This document shows, in pieces, positions 23,338-35,335 of a stretch of DNA of 64,000 bases. The notes under the pieces are model-generated. The model had not been told where the DNA came from, did not search any database, and was given only the letters and a program-made list of their open reading frames with translations. The stretch is from Lepiota brunneoincarnata (lineage: Eukaryota; Basidiomycota; Agaricomycetes; Agaricales; Agaricaceae). Every line of letters begins with the position of its first letter. Position 1 is the stretch's first letter. Both the position numbers and the translations under genes were made by a program. The stretch spans positions 744,001-808,000 of the forward strand of contig JAEBUN010000015.1 in NCBI GenBank assembly GCA_023014365.1. The letters are read 5' to 3'.

Positions 23338-24650
23338 GAGTCCCAAGTTTCTTTAGAGGGTTCCAGAGGGAAGACGTGGTCTGGATGCTTCCTTTAATAT
23401 GCTATCCAGGGGCGATTTATGAGCGACTGGTTGGCGGGAATCGTTTGCTTCTGTCCTTTTAGTTGGACAATATCAGTCCGTCGCTTCTCCTTGTCATTAT
23501 TTTTTCTCTTTGGCCTGCGAGAAAATCTCCTTGTGGCACAAGGAAGTGTGGTTCGTGCCCACGCACACTCTGGTCATGCGCTGTCGAAAATTCGAGGACC
23601 ATGTGCTACGAGGGGAGGTTTCGCGAGACATCGTGGAGGAAAGGTACCGAGGCACGGGCCGGATAATTTTCGCAAGGTATAATGGAAACCGCGAGTATGC
23701 GACGAAGCATTCCGTTGTTTGTCGTATCAGGTTTTGTAGGTTTTACACACGGGGGGCAGGTCTCCTGAAAAAGAAAAAAAAAAGAAAACCCAAGCCGACA
23801 ATAAAGTTGCTGGTGGTCCGCTGCACCACTGTATGTACTACTAGGAGAGACAAAGCGCTTAGAGAACGGCCCTCGTTGATTGATGATAATTTTATCTGTC
23901 AGAAGGAGACATTTTCTCATGCTCTGTAGGGCATCGTGCTATGAGTTTGGTGAGAGAGTTTGGTCTTTGCATAAATTCCGTGGTTCCCTCGAGATACTAT
24001 TAATAGGTGGTACAATGTTTGTAAATAACCACGAGTAAATACATACGGTTATCAAAGCACAACAGGCTTTATGGGATACACTCCCCGAATGATTGGGCCG
24101 GTGTCTTTAAACTTAGTATAATAGCTTGCAAGAGTGGCTGGGCCGGGCCACCGCCGGCGACTGTCAAATGTGCCAGGTTATCAACAAGCCACCTTTCAGA
24201 TGTTCATTACACCGGGAAAGGGTGGGCTCCAACCCGGGAAGAAACGAAGCGCTCGCATATCGAAAATTAGCTCTATCAATCAAGTCAAATAAGCGCACTC
24301 GAGATCAAGGCAACCCGTAAACCGCTCTGCTCGACCTAAAGCTTGTTGTATACGACAGCCTTCGTACAATTACCTAATTCCCCCCCCACAAGAGTGAATT
24401 CGGGATAGACTAATTAACCAACTCTTTCTGGTCCGTATCTCCATATCCCGGGCACTCAGCGCGCCATGATCTTTCTTCCGTTGAATTTCTTTTTTTCCCT
24501 CGGTGTTGATGGGTGCTGATGGCCAGCATGAAACTGGCACAGCACCCATGACATTGACACCTCAGGAGGTCCAGATGGAATCTACAAATATCTCAGCACT
24601 GACAACTACAGACATCCCTCTCAACTCACAGTCTGTCATTTTATCTTAAC

Positions 24651-24738
24651 GTCAAAGAGTGAAGCGTCAAAGAGTAAAGGAAGCCCGTTCCTCCTCCCCT
24701 CCCAAAGTGGGCCGCGGCTGTGATTCGAGTCAAAGAGT
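24651..24738 (+). repeat. three short direct repeats GTCAAAGAGT
   Basis: Identical 10-mers start at 24651, 24666 and 24729, so two are spaced 15 nt apart and the third 63 nt further on. They lie in the shared upstream region of two divergent genes. They could be a factor-binding array or chance. Confidence 0.35.
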
Positions 24739-25662
24739 CTCGCCCCCTGCCTCCCCCTCCCTTGCTTGCTTGCTTACGATCCAAATGCGTTCGAAGCCAG
24801 AACAACGGTCAAAGTAAGCTCAATAGAGTTAGGCAGCCGTCTTCAAATGTGACGGTGTCTACTTTTGGACGACAAGATCTATGAATTTTTTTTTTTGGCT
24901 TTCAAAGGACACCGCTTCTTGGAGTACTGTTGCATGACAGTTGGGGTCATGGTCTGACGTATAAAGTGGCACATCAACAACCCCTGCTACCTTTAAGTTG
25001 ATCCTCTGGCGCGTTGGACTTTTGAGTAAAAGAACGCCTGGAATCCTGGAAGTGGGCTAGGCGATGTTCAACCTTTGGGAGGGGCGTTGTGCAGCGAGGG
25101 GAGACGGACGACTTTCATGGGCAACAGATAGAGGTCATGTTGATTGACTGATATCTTACGAGCTGCCGCCCATTGGTTCTGGGCTTTCGTGTCTAGCTCA
25201 GTGAAGTGAATCATAATGAAACGAAGGACACCTAATGAGTCAAGAGATGAGAGGAAGGAGAAAATTAGTTCAAGCACCCGTCACATTGAGCGATCTGGGG
25301 CGTAGTAGAGTAAGCATTCTTCAATGTATCGCTTGTCAAAATGGGCTGCTACCCATATTCGGTTGGTAGCTCAGTATCGGAAGCGAGTAGGTCGGGGCGA
25401 TAATCGCGGCTTTGCAAGGTGGGAAGAGGGAGTGTGTGTGTGGGGGGGGGGGGGAGGAGGGGGAGACGAGGTGCAACATGATCATAAGTGAATTGAAGCC
25501 ACCCATCGCAGGTCATTTGTCTATCTGCCTGCCAATGCGTCGGTGCACTGACAACCAACCGGGACGCTCCCAGACCCGCCGCCTTGAGCGTCTTCTCGTT
25601 CTTATTCTTCTCCTTCCCTTCCCTTAAAGTCCATCCGGAGAATCCGTGGTTACTCCAAAAAG

Positions 25663-25670
25663 TATATATG
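25663..25670 (+). promoter_or_regulatory. TATA-like element of the ICMT-like gene
   Basis: TATATATG about 150 nt upstream of the ATG at 25822. Position and sequence fit a TATA element; no further support. Confidence 0.35.
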
Positions 25671-25821
25671 GAGCCCATGTTACCTGGGCTTGCTACTTAA
25701 TTCCCTTGTATCGCCTCCTCCCCCCTTCTCCTCACGCCCATAATCCAGAGTCAAAAAAAAAGTCGCAGAAACCCACGACTTGGTGACAAGTTGGCACCTC
25801 CCACAAAAAAAAATAGTTGTG

Positions 25822-26673
25822 ATGGACATGTCAAACATTCTTCTACAATTGTCCTTGTTTCTCGTAAACGCTCTCTCTGTACACGCTTCCCTGTCCCCGC
25901 CCAATCCCCCCGTTAAGCGACACGAACGTTGCACAGGGACCCCCGATACAGATACACTATTCGAGCATGTGGTACAGCACGTAACTTTCCTGAGCAAAGT
26001 TGGTCCCCCCCCATCTGAACTGGCTCGGATATTATTATCATATACTGAACACTTGTTCCCCCCCCCCCTTGCCAGAGCTTTGTGTGGGTTTCGACCTGTC
26101 TAAGCATCGCCGCCACACTGATCTCTTGCGAATTCGAGAATTCCACTTGGACATCTACAACACAGCCCAGTTCTTCCACGCGTCCGATAAGTCCGATTCT
26201 CATCCTTGGCACAACTCTCGCCTTTCTCTCCGCCGTCCTTAGGCTGTGGTGAGTTTTCATCTCTCTTCCGCCCCCCCTACAAAATCACTCACTGCATTCC
26301 AAAAAATAAAAGGTGTTACAAAACCCTCGGACCGCTCTTCACATTTGAAATAACCATCCGTCCCAAACACGAGCTAGTCACACACGGGCCGTATGCCTGG
26401 GTACGGCACCCGAGCTACACAGGAGTCTACCTAACTCTGATTGGCGCCACCTGCGTACTCCTCGCTCCAGGCACCTGGACGGCAGAGCACGGTATCCCTA
26501 ATCCCGTCGGTATGTCTCTATTTGGTCTGTGGGTTATCAAATGCCTTTTCGCGTTTCGTGGGATGGGGGTACGGCTGAGAGCTGAGGATAATCTCTTGCG
26601 CGAGGCCTTTGGTCTTGAATGGGAGGAGTATGCAAAACGAGTGCCTTGGAAGTTCATCCCTGGGGTATATTAA
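25822..26673 (+). CDS. isoprenylcysteine carboxyl methyltransferase (ICMT)-like membrane enzyme
   Basis: Predicted ER/endomembrane S-adenosylmethionine methyltransferase of the ICMT/phospholipid-methyltransferase fold, which methylates prenylated cysteine or a related membrane substrate. The start at 25822 opens with a hydrophobic N-terminus (NILLQLSLFLVNALSV). Later segments are SPILILGTTLAFLSAVLRLW, an intron, then CYKTLGPLFTFEI and the signature GPYAWVRHPSYTGVYL. The C-terminus carries RAEDNLLREAFGLEWEEY and ends VPWKFIPGVY at 26673. The RHPxY and E(D)xxL...F..E(W)..Y elements are the cofactor-binding residues of the family. The splice within Leu-Trp-Cys keeps phase. The second exon (25990-26170) is not firmly delimited because C-runs obscure the splice sites. 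Confidence 0.82.
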
Positions 26674-26802
26674 GACGACGGTGCCCATGCTGATGAAGAA
26701 GTAATGTATTCATTTTCCTCCTCTTGAACAGAGTTACAGGTATGCAAGATGTTATCGGTAGATTACGTGAGTATATACAATTACCACAATGACGTAGACA
26801 TA

Positions 26803-28640
26803 TCAATCGTACTTCCTCATAGTTTCCTCTAGGGCATCCATGTCCACGTCGAATGAGACCGCCTCACCAAACGAGACATCTGCGTCAGAACTTGACGGGA
26901 CGTCTTCCCAATCTTGCTCACCGGGTTTTGGAGGTGGCTTGGAGGAACGGATATGTGCCGAGTCCGACCGTCGTTCTTTCTGGGATAGCTCTTCGCTTGA
27001 CAAGGCATTAGCTTGCGAACGCTTGGTAGATGATGGTGGCTGGGATTTTGATAATAAAGGGGGCTTAAAGTGCCGTTGTCTAGTTGCGAGCCCTACTATG
27101 CGTTTGATCATCGGATCTTGACTGGTTCTGTGATGCCAAGGGAAATGTATGGTTTCGTCGCATACCTAAAGCTCGAGGCCGTGATGGACCGCTAGCACCT
27201 CGGCTTTGCGACAGCCCCGTCACAGGAAGTTGATGACCCGGAGGAGGGTGTTGCTGTTGGCCAGTTGGCGGAACAGCAGAGGGAATAATTTGAGAGCATG
27301 AGTTACTGGGGGTGATGATTCCGGAAGGTAGCGATGCTAATGAAGCAGAGATGGTGCGTTCGAGTTTGAGCCTCCGTTTCTTACGCTCTGGATCAAGGAG
27401 CGGATGAAGCTTGGGAGTGGACGAGATGGAGTTTGGGGAGGGCGTGTCCTTCATTCGTGAGAGTTGGGAACGTGGATGGGGATGGGGGGACAAAGTCAAA
27501 TCGGTTTTTTCTGGACAATTATCTGCTGAATCGCTGAGCATAGCCGAAGATGCCGAGGATATTCTCGATTTCGGGGGTGGAACTGGCGGAGGTGGCATGA
27601 TTTCACAAGAGGGTATTGGGGGGTCCACATTCATTGCAGAAGCATGATCACCTGGTGGTGAGGGGTGGCGGTTGGACCCACCAGGTGCTCGCTCTCGTCG
27701 TGTGGAGCGACCTGCTAGGGTAGAATCCACCGTGTTCGAGTTCTGCATCCCCCCGGAGCCTCCCATTTCTGATCGAGTGTGCATCCTCGAGTCATGTGTT
27801 TGTTTTACTCTCTTGACATCGACATTGGAGGTGCTCGTTGTCCTCCTGGATCGCCGCTTTTGCTTCAGACTGTCCTTGGACATGCCCGCGTCAGTGCGGA
27901 GACCACCATCTACGCGTTCTGAGATGCCTCTCAGCATAATAAGGAACTGATCAGGGTCACGAACAGGTAGTGATTCTACATTCGTAGAACTGGACGGACG
28001 TGAAGGTCGGGTTCGATGTTCATTCGAAGAGACCTTCCAGTTTGGGGCGCTGACATGACCGTTCGAGGTGGATGTACTCGGGGGTGTGGAGTCATACGAG
28101 AGTGACATGCTTGATTCGGATGTGGTCGTAAATGAAGACGAAGGCGACGTCAGCATCGATGCTGATGATGAAGTCTGGTGATGGGAATATGGCACTCTGC
28201 TCAGAGCGTGTTCAAGGAGCGGCGAGTTTGAATTCCTCGGTCCTTTCGAGTTTGATAAGTTAAGTTTCAAGGTTAGTTTATCGAAGTGACAAACTTCGGA
28301 TGGGTTCAGATTGGGACTTGAATGCGGCCTCAGATAGGAGTGTGTCTAGTGCTGCGCACGCGGTCTGCGAACCTTGCCATCGCACCAAATCTGAAGTATA
28401 GTGCTCTTTGGTATCATCTAGTCCGTGACCGTACTCCATGTCGGTTGTTGGTGGTATGAACGCGTTTCCCCTGTTGCACGCGATCGCAATTTGAGCGTGA
28501 CTGGGGGTTAGTGTGTCTGTTAAATTACCTGGATCATGTATAAATGGGATAGATACGTCGTTAACAAGACCAGGCTTGTTCCTAAGAGGGAGTTCGAATG
28601 CGCGCATATACTCACAAGCACTTGTACCGAGGACCGGCAA
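26803..28640 (-). CDS. unknown low-complexity protein
   Basis: A Ser/Pro/Thr-rich protein that I do not recognise. The main exon (about 28230-27165) is open for over 350 codons with patches such as PPPPVPPPKSRISSASS and basic stretches (KKRRLKLERT). A 3' exon starting near 27090 reads VGLATRQRHFKPPLLSK, and an acidic tail ends DMDALEETMRKYD at 26803. An upstream exon (28640-about 28300) joins in phase through a weak donor. No membrane segment or signal peptide is visible. The FKPPLL patch recalls short peptides that recombination and repair cofactors use, but that is not enough for a call. Basic regions and disorder suggest a nuclear protein. Nothing in the neighbours indicates function. Confidence 0.6.
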
Positions 28641-28873
28641 AGATGAGGGTATAAGGTAAATGGCATATCGTTTTTATATTGCCGCTCGTTAATTTGCTAT
28701 TTCATCACGTGACCATGACTGGGTGTGCCCGTACGGGGCTCAGCGACAAAATAAATTAAGATAATACACGCAATAAACCGATCGGAGGTCCAGGCTTAAG
28801 CATTAGCCTCAGAATGCATAGATAGTCTCAAAAAACAAAAACTAAAGGGAAGCAGGAAGGAGAATATATCTCC

Positions 28874-30370
28874 TTACGAAGACGATGAGAGACTCGCAAT
28901 GAAATCAGCCACAGCCGTCCAATATCCTGGCTGCACGCAGGTATCGTCTGTATGTTGATGAGTGCCTCAGAACGAGGTGTGGCAGGATCGACTCGGACTT
29001 ACTATGACCACCATGTTGAAATTCGGCATATCTAGCATGTTCCAATCCAGTCTTATACTCCTTTCCTCCGGACGTCGCCTTCTCTCCTCGTTTTGCTACG
29101 GCCTCCCACAGTGTGCGCATATGTTCCTTCGGCACAATTTCGTCTTTGAGTCCACTCAACATCAAAATCGGTGTCGTGGGGGGAATCCGTGGAACCTTTG
29201 AGATAGAGTCCCACTTCTGGTGACAGAGGAAGGAGAATGGTTTGAGCAAAGGCAGGGTGTGAGGTACAAGATCCGGAAGAGAAGTGAATGTATTTTCAAG
29301 GACGAGAGCTTTGATCTTGAGCACCAACAAGTCAACCATGCGGCCATCATACCATACAATGCTCCCTTACCTGCTCAGGGTTTTTGCTAACAAGGTCAAT
29401 CGAGACAGGCACCACCGATTGATTGGCCATATAGAATCTATAGAACATCATTAGGAATCTACATACATTTCAAATTTCAGTTGGTGAACATACAATAGGA
29501 GTTTGGTTGTACAAGTTGTGCTTGAGAAGGTAGTCAAGCCCAGTCTGGGCGTCCAACTGGAGTCCTATAAGGAATCAAATTTGCATGTGTCTGATGGACG
29601 GGCGCGCGTGGCTTACCCTTCTCACTTGGCGAACCGTCAGAAAGGCCATATCTAAGTGGAGATGAATAACACGTCACGTCAACAAGCACACTCGAAATAA
29701 CACACCCCCTGTAACACATAAGGAGGACATTACACCGCATGTGGAGGTAGAACACTTTGGCAAGGGGTATTCTGTGTCCATGATTCCCTGCGTTTCCGTG
29801 GAACATAATAACCGTGGGACGGCTCGCAATGAGCTAATAAATGGACATTATTTGTGTTTTTGGTAGTATTTGTGGAGGAACTCACCTGGTCCTCAGTAAT
29901 ATCCTCGTCGGCGTCAGCAGGAAGTGTTATTGTTTCGGGTGCCAACGGGAACAAATTCTTCCGTTGCCGCAGCATATAACACCTCAAAGTTATGTTGTCT
30001 GGTGTTACTAAATTGAGCTCGTCGTATGGTATACCATGGTCGGTCGGCGTAGCCACCTCTGATATGATGCGTGTCAATGGGAGTGCATGTACGTGAAGGA
30101 TGACATACCGGTCCTCGAGCCGGGAGGGAATGCCGAAGGGTAGATTAGATATCCCTGTCCATACCAAAGGAGGCCAACACCTGTTGGTACGGGCTCAGAT
30201 GCGAAACCATGCAGCGCGGTAGGGATTGACGTACTTAAGGTTGAGAGGCCCGCTGCAGTAGCTAGTGTCCCCTAAAAAGCGACAGAGACAAGGTTTGTGA
30301 AGATGTGAATTAAAGCGCATAAGAAACTGACCCTCGCAAAGGCCTCTAGTGATGGAATGAATCTCGCCAT
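28874..30370 (-). CDS. alpha/beta hydrolase, BEM46/ABHD13 family
   Basis: Membrane-anchored serine hydrolase of the Bem46 family, linked to cell polarity in fungi; its substrate is unknown. The start at 30370 reads MARFIPSLEAFAR, then GTLATAAGLSTL, VGLLWYGQGYLIYPSAFPPG (N-terminal helix) and EVATPTDHGIPYDELNLVTP. Core motifs are MFHGNAGNHGHRIPLA (oxyanion HGNxG), a nucleophile region on a short exon at about 29370-29440, and LENTFTSLPDLVPHTLPLL. The acid is in LMLSGLKDEIVPKEHM, and the catalytic His region EFQHGGH is followed, after a phase-1 intron, by NDTCVQPGYWTAVADF. Stop at 28874. All joins checked keep phase. The gene looks intact and of normal length. Confidence 0.88.
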
Positions 30371-31345
30371 TGGTACAATCCACTTGGCGCAGGTCAGGAG
30401 CCAGAGACGTATTTGCGCTTGTTTGGTAGCAGCCTTGTGGCTCGGCGCGTCTCGGCCTTTGGTTCTCCCTTCGTCAGTCGCAAACGGCCTGCTCTAGTGC
30501 CTGGGCTATCATGCCTTAAGTACCACCTAGCCTTTGAAGCGAGCAGTCAATTTCGAGAACAAGTTCGCCCTCGTGTCCCGGACAAAGAAGGTTGCAAATG
30601 AGGTTGTGTGTACACCCGACGTGCAGCCCCCAAAGATCATTCTTATCTATCGGCTTACCAAACCTGAATATGATGCTCCACCCGAGCTAAGCCAGATTAA
30701 CTTGCTACCCGACAGGTCCACGGGAGCAAGAAACGGCATCTACCCCCTGCTGTTGGGATCCTTGCGCTATAAAGGCATCTTGCGACAAGTGCCTCGCAGG
30801 GACAAGTTCACCGTAAAGACATTATCAACCATAGGGATGGCAGTCTGTGACCAGCCTTGGTTCCTGATACTGAAAAAAAAAAAGCGGTTACGTAACAAAC
30901 CATCACAGATTCGTCAATCCCTTTTGCTCCAGCGCCTTTTCCACGTATGTGTTTACTGCAGTACCTATTGGTATTACTCCCTTCGTCCTGCATGCTTTCC
31001 CCTCAGACTCGCCATGGTTTGCTCTCACAAATAGGGGGTGCGGAACGTGTCGGATTAATTCGAACCTTGGATATCGAAGGATATCAATTGAAAGTTATTA
31101 TTAGCACATGACTTTCCGTTTCTACTCTGGCGATGAAAACAAATTCCACCCAGAAGTACAAGGCCAAACGGAAATCTGGAATGGAGCAGGGACAAAACCA
31201 TATCAACCCTTTCAAGCCGTTTTTGGCCCGTCCCCCCGCACGTATATAAGGCTTTGCAGTTGCGACGAGAAATTTCACTCCATCTGCCTCGAACCACCTC
31301 TATCCTCGCCCTTGTCGTCTAACTCGACACCCACACTCCTTTGCA
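30371..31345. other. intergenic between divergent genes
   Basis: About 1 kb shared by the BEM46 gene (minus) and the repeat protein (plus). A plus ORF at 30534-31034 has no domain features. A good TATA element sits at 31243. Confidence 0.5.
31243..31249 (+). promoter_or_regulatory. TATA box of the secreted repeat protein gene
   Basis: TATATAA at 31243-31249, about 100 nt before the ATG at 31346. It is followed by pyrimidine-rich leader sequence, as in strongly expressed fungal genes. Confidence 0.5.
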
Positions 31346-32966
31346 ATGCCTTCCTTTACCTCCCTTACAGCCTTCGCATCTCTTGCGTTTGCGGCCATCG
31401 GCTCCGCTCTTCCCCTTGGTCCCGTCCAGCGCGGCCTCCAGGATGCAACCCTGGACATGTCCCTCGCTCGTCGGCATCATGGTGTCTACGATACCGAAGC
31501 CCCCGGTGAATACTCGGATGGTCTATCGAACAAATACTATCCCTCTACGAGTGTACGTAGCCCTTTCATTTTATTCAGCCCAAACCAGCTGACCACTTTT
31601 TCTTTCTTAGTCTGACTTGTCACCCCTGGATATTGATATCCTGACTCGCATCGCCAGCGCATTCGGTGTCAAAGTTGAGGCCCTCATCGGCGTCATACGC
31701 GGTGGTGTACCCAAGACCAACGCCTATCAGGCCCGTGGCGTCGCTGAGCTGCTCGCTGAGGTCGGAGTCGATGTAGACAACATCGCCAATCCTGCCCACA
31801 ACGCTATCCCGATCGCCTCTGATAACAATGTCGAGGCCGCAAACTCAAAGGCCATCCAGAGCCGCGAGCTCGACATCAACCAGATCACCGCCATCGCTAA
31901 CTACCTCCAAGTCAAGGTTGAGGAGGTTGTCAGTGTCGTCGGGAACGACCCCCAAATTCTCAACAATGTGATCATCGGAGCCGCTAATCCCCATGCCATT
32001 CAATCTCGTGGTCTTCCCGTTTACCATGTCGATATTATTGACGTTATCTCCAACTATTTCCACATCGATATCGAGGAGGTCCTCAAGATTATTGGTAATA
32101 AGATCTCCGTCCTTGAGAATCCCAACCTAGAGGTCGCCAACGCCAAATCCATTCAGACTCGCGGATCCGATTACAAGCACTTGTTCCCTGGTGACATTGC
32201 TATCCTCACTATCTTCGCCAAATACTTCAACGTTGAAGTTGAGGAACTTCTCAAACTGGCCGACAACAAGATTGCCATCCTTCCCGACGCCCACGTTGAA
32301 GTTTTGAACGCCAAGGCTTATCAGACCACTCGTGGCGAGTACCACAGTCTCCCAGACATCATCGTCGAGCTCACCGCCAAGTTGAACCCTCTCGGCGACC
32401 ACATCCGTAAGCCCGAATTTCACACTCTCGGCATTTGATGCTCATCGGTTTCCATTAGGCGAAATTACTTATGCCAACGCTGATGTCGAAGCTGCTGTCG
32501 ACCTCTGCATTCCCATTCTAGAGGATATCAAGGGACTTCTCGTTGCCGTCCGTGTCGAGATTGAAGCACTCGTTACCAGCCACGTCGAGGGCGCCCTCAC
32601 TCTCCACGGCAAGGTCGTCTCGATCAAGGTTGTTGCCGAGCTCTTTGTTTCCCTGTGCACTGTAAGTCCCCACAATGCTAGTCTCTTGTCGCCCAACTTC
32701 TGACCCACTTCTACGATAGACTGTCATCGTCGCTCTCGGTCTTGTTGTCAAGGTCGCAAGCAACTACCGTCAAGATTGATATCGTTCTTGCTCTAGCTGC
32801 TGAAATCGGAGCCGCCCTTAGTGTCATCATCGGCCTGGGTATCAAGCTCGCTGGTGGACTCCTCGCCTACCTTGTCCTCCCCGCGTCGGTTGTTCACATC
32901 ATCTTCGACCTTGAATTGACTGCTTTAATCAAAATTTTGCAACTCACCCCTTATAAGACTGCTTAA
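31346..32966 (+). CDS. secreted or surface protein with about 50-residue tandem repeats
   Basis: The start at 31346 gives a clear signal peptide (MPSFTSLTAFASLAFAAIGS). After an intron (31552-31610), five imperfect units of about 42-57 residues follow. Each pairs an amphipathic/hydrophobic part (LTRIASAFGVKVEALIGVI; ITAIANYLQVKVEEVVSVV; IDVISNYFHIDIEEVLKII; LTIFAKYFNVEVEELLKLA) with a closing A-[IY]-Q-x-R motif, usually followed by Gly (AYQARG, AIQSRE, AIQSRG, SIQTRG, AYQTTRG). Unit 2 has lost much of the hydrophobic part. A third exon (from 32460) gives a charged/hydrophobic block, and the C-terminus is strongly hydrophobic (LAAEIGAALSVIIGLGIKLA). Between KVA and TTVKIDI one base at about 32758 must be skipped. 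I do not recognise the family. Candidate roles are cell-wall/surface protein or processed repeat precursor. It borders the NACHT/CHAT block. Confidence 0.7.
31617..32340 (+). repeat. five tandem protein-coding repeats
   Basis: Repeat units of roughly 130-170 bp within the secreted protein gene, each ending in codons for A-[IY]-Q-x-R(-G/E). Units 3-5 are the most alike, so the expansion looks most recent at the C-terminal side. Confidence 0.6.
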
Positions 32967-33341
32967 CCGTCTCATCAGCTGCCTGTATTATATACCATAC
33001 ACTAGATATAGGCAAATAATAGTTCCCTTGGATGCGAATCCTAAGTAGTTTTATGATATACTCTCCAATAGATTCACGGTTTTTTGAAGCCACTGGCGCT
33101 AAGTGCTGTTCTAGCATCACTCTGATCGAGTGTCTGGGTCTGGTGACAATCCCAATGCTTATGACATTGACGACATACAGGATAAGGGGTGGCAAGGGCC
33201 ATGGAGTAAGTAGTGACACTGTATCGGCTAGGATTTGGGTTGACCAGTTTCGAGGACAGCGCCAGAGGGGCAGGACGATGCTTCTGTTAGCACCGAATGT
33301 CCACCCTTATGGACTCCCTGAATAGAATGTCAGCTTGCGCG
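32967..33341. other. short intergenic interval
   Basis: About 375 nt between convergent genes: the repeat protein (plus) and NACHT copy A (minus). Nothing beyond likely 3' untranslated sequence is seen. Confidence 0.5.
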
Positions 33342-35335
33342 CTAACGTATGGTAACGCTCGTACGTACCACGATCTTTCTGACGGCAGTCTTGGTCATCG
33401 ATGTAACTGCAAGACTGGGAACCGAAGTATGGGCGAATGTACAATCCACCATTCTCGGAGTCTTTCCACAACAGCGACCTATTGTTCCCATGGCCCTTGC
33501 GTATTCTGGCTCAGCGTGCAGAGCAACACGAAAGAGAATCCGGGGGTAGCGCTGAATGATTTTTCCACGGAAGTTTTCAGGGATCTGCAAGACATCCATT
33601 AGTCTCAATAACACCATGTTGCAATTAGACAAGTTACATTCTGCATAAATTCGTCGATGTTGAGCTCGCCAGGCGAAAAAACAAAGGTATGATCAACATC
33701 CCATAACGAGGGGATCATCATATAGCTGAACTCGGTCAGCCCAGTAAGTGTCTCAGAGTCCAGAGGAATCGATTGGCAAAGAGTGAAAAAGGCGCCGAGC
33801 ATACAACGGTAAACATGAAAACCACGAAGGCCAGCCGCCCAAGTCAACGGCATGCTGAAGGATCCCACTGCTTTTGTGTCAACAAGACCTGTTTGTTATT
33901 CCACAGAGCCGAAGATACGAAAACTCACAAGAACTGCTGTCGGCATGAACCTTATTCAACCTCTTTAACAGGTCCCTTCGCAATGCCACTTGCACTCGCC
34001 GACTTGATATAGAATCTTCCCGACCTCGCTTGGATCTTGTAAAAATTCCATGAAAGATGCATAGGGGGATGCGAACAGCCCCGCAATGAAATTGCAGAAG
34101 CAAAGGAAGAGTGCGGCAAGCATCCTGAAACCTGTGCTTTGGAGAGGCCGGTCACATTGGCATTGGTAACAACATCAGCCCCATCGTAAAATGCTGTGAC
34201 CAGCAAAACCCTCTGAACTGTTAGAAGAACATCCTCTGGCACGCTCCGCATGACGAACGTATAAAAGTGGTCAGGCACATGAGCTGCCAACAGAGTTTTC
34301 GGCAAGAGCAAGCAATGTGCGGAGCTGGTTTTCAGGACCAAGCGGATTACTATCCCCGATGAAGCGAAGAAGAGTAGCTGCATAATTGAACAAGCCTGCT
34401 GAGAGGTCGACAAGCATCCAGATGTCTTCTTCCGATGGCCACTGAGGCTGGCAGACTGAATTTCTCCCTGATGGCTCCCCAACCCATCCGTCAGGAACTT
34501 GATAATTTCGTGGTCGGTTTCTCGCGATATGGGGAGTTCTATTCGGAGGGTCAGAGGCGAAACTTGCGGGGAAGTGAAGGCGACCTTGAGGTGTGCCTCA
34601 GGCTGACTGAAAAATACCCAAAGGAACGGAGTAGTTCGATCCTGGACAGAGGCCGCGACAATCTCAACGATATCACATTGAGCTCTGCTACCAGCGCACT
34701 GGTCGAGGCTATCGACAATAATCGCCAACTCGCCGACGTCGTGTCCGTTGGGTTTGAAGTTTATTCAATGGAGTGACAATTAGGTCCCGGAACTGTAGTC
34801 CGATTGGCTTCGTAACGAGTGCTGGGTCATTATGTATCATCGTGTCGATGATCTGTCGGTAGTTTTTATCTTTCATCGCGAGCTGATATGAGATGGTAGT
34901 GAAGATTCGATTGGGATTGTCTCTTTTGTCGGAACGGGAGAAGAAGAAAGTAGCACCGAGCTTTCCCTTCTCAGCAAAAGCTTCTGCGCAGGACTGTGCC
35001 ACGGCAGATTTTCCAACGCCAGAGGAACCATGCATCCAGACTAATGCGATGGTTCCGCTCTCGGCTATTTAAAGCCCACCGGACGAGTAGGTTGATATAA
35101 CTAGAACGTGTTCCAGGGTGGCACCGAGGAGGAACACCGCGAGCAGTCGAGTCATGTAAGGCCTCCGGAATAGAATTAAGTAAAAGAGTTCGAAGCCCTT
35201 ATGCTGATTCAGCCGTTGGGGGGAAGAGTTAGAGGCTAGGGACTTACCCTTCGCTCCACCATTGTGGGTGACCTGAGCATTCTCAGTGGACCGTGGGTTG
35301 ACGGTGTAGGACTCGAATTTATTGATAATCAGGGA
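33342..35335 (-). pseudogene. NACHT-type STAND NTPase, copy A (many frame breaks)
   Basis: Degraded paralogue of copy B immediately upstream. Homologous segments in order are STENAQVTHNGGAKG, SIPEALHD, RWALNSRERNHR, Walker A GSSGVGKSAVAQSCAEAF, FFFSRSDKRDNPNRIFTTIS, Walker B IIVDSLDQCA, LPISRETDHEIIKFLTD, LVDLSAGLFNYAATLLRFIG, VPEDVLLTVQRVLLVTAFYD, RRDLLKRLNKVHADSSS and PLDSETLTGLTEFSYMM. The frame changes at least eight times (for example near 35053, 34770, 34485, 34440, 34290, 34130 and 34060). Each change examined is consistent with extra bases relative to copy B. The Walker B acidic pair is D...DQ instead of D...DE, which would hurt hydrolysis even if the frame were intact. The start is not clear. 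It lacks the ankyrin or WD40 tail of larger fungal NLR-like proteins. Confidence 0.78.

Larger units (their letters stand above)
23338..25821. other. long intergenic interval
   Basis: About 2.5 kb between divergent genes (CE16-like minus, ICMT-like plus). No ORF shows a family motif. Minor features are a possible tRNA-like segment (24226-24290), three copies of GTCAAAGAGT (24651-24738), a G-run near 25441 and a TATATATG element at 25663. Confidence 0.5.

Noticed and set aside
25431..25455. G-run near 25441 as a functional element
   Set aside because: Simple homopolymer/low-complexity sequence; comparable runs occur at 2058 and 37741 without context.
27080..27950. Plus-strand ORFs opposite the low-complexity gene (27411-27647, 27672-27950)
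   Set aside because: They are shadows of the minus-strand Ser/Pro-rich exon, with no splice links or family features of their own.
30534..31034. Plus-strand 166-codon ORF as a possible gene
   Set aside because: No motif, no homologous feel, lysine run from a poly-A tract; sits in a promoter-like interval between divergent genes.
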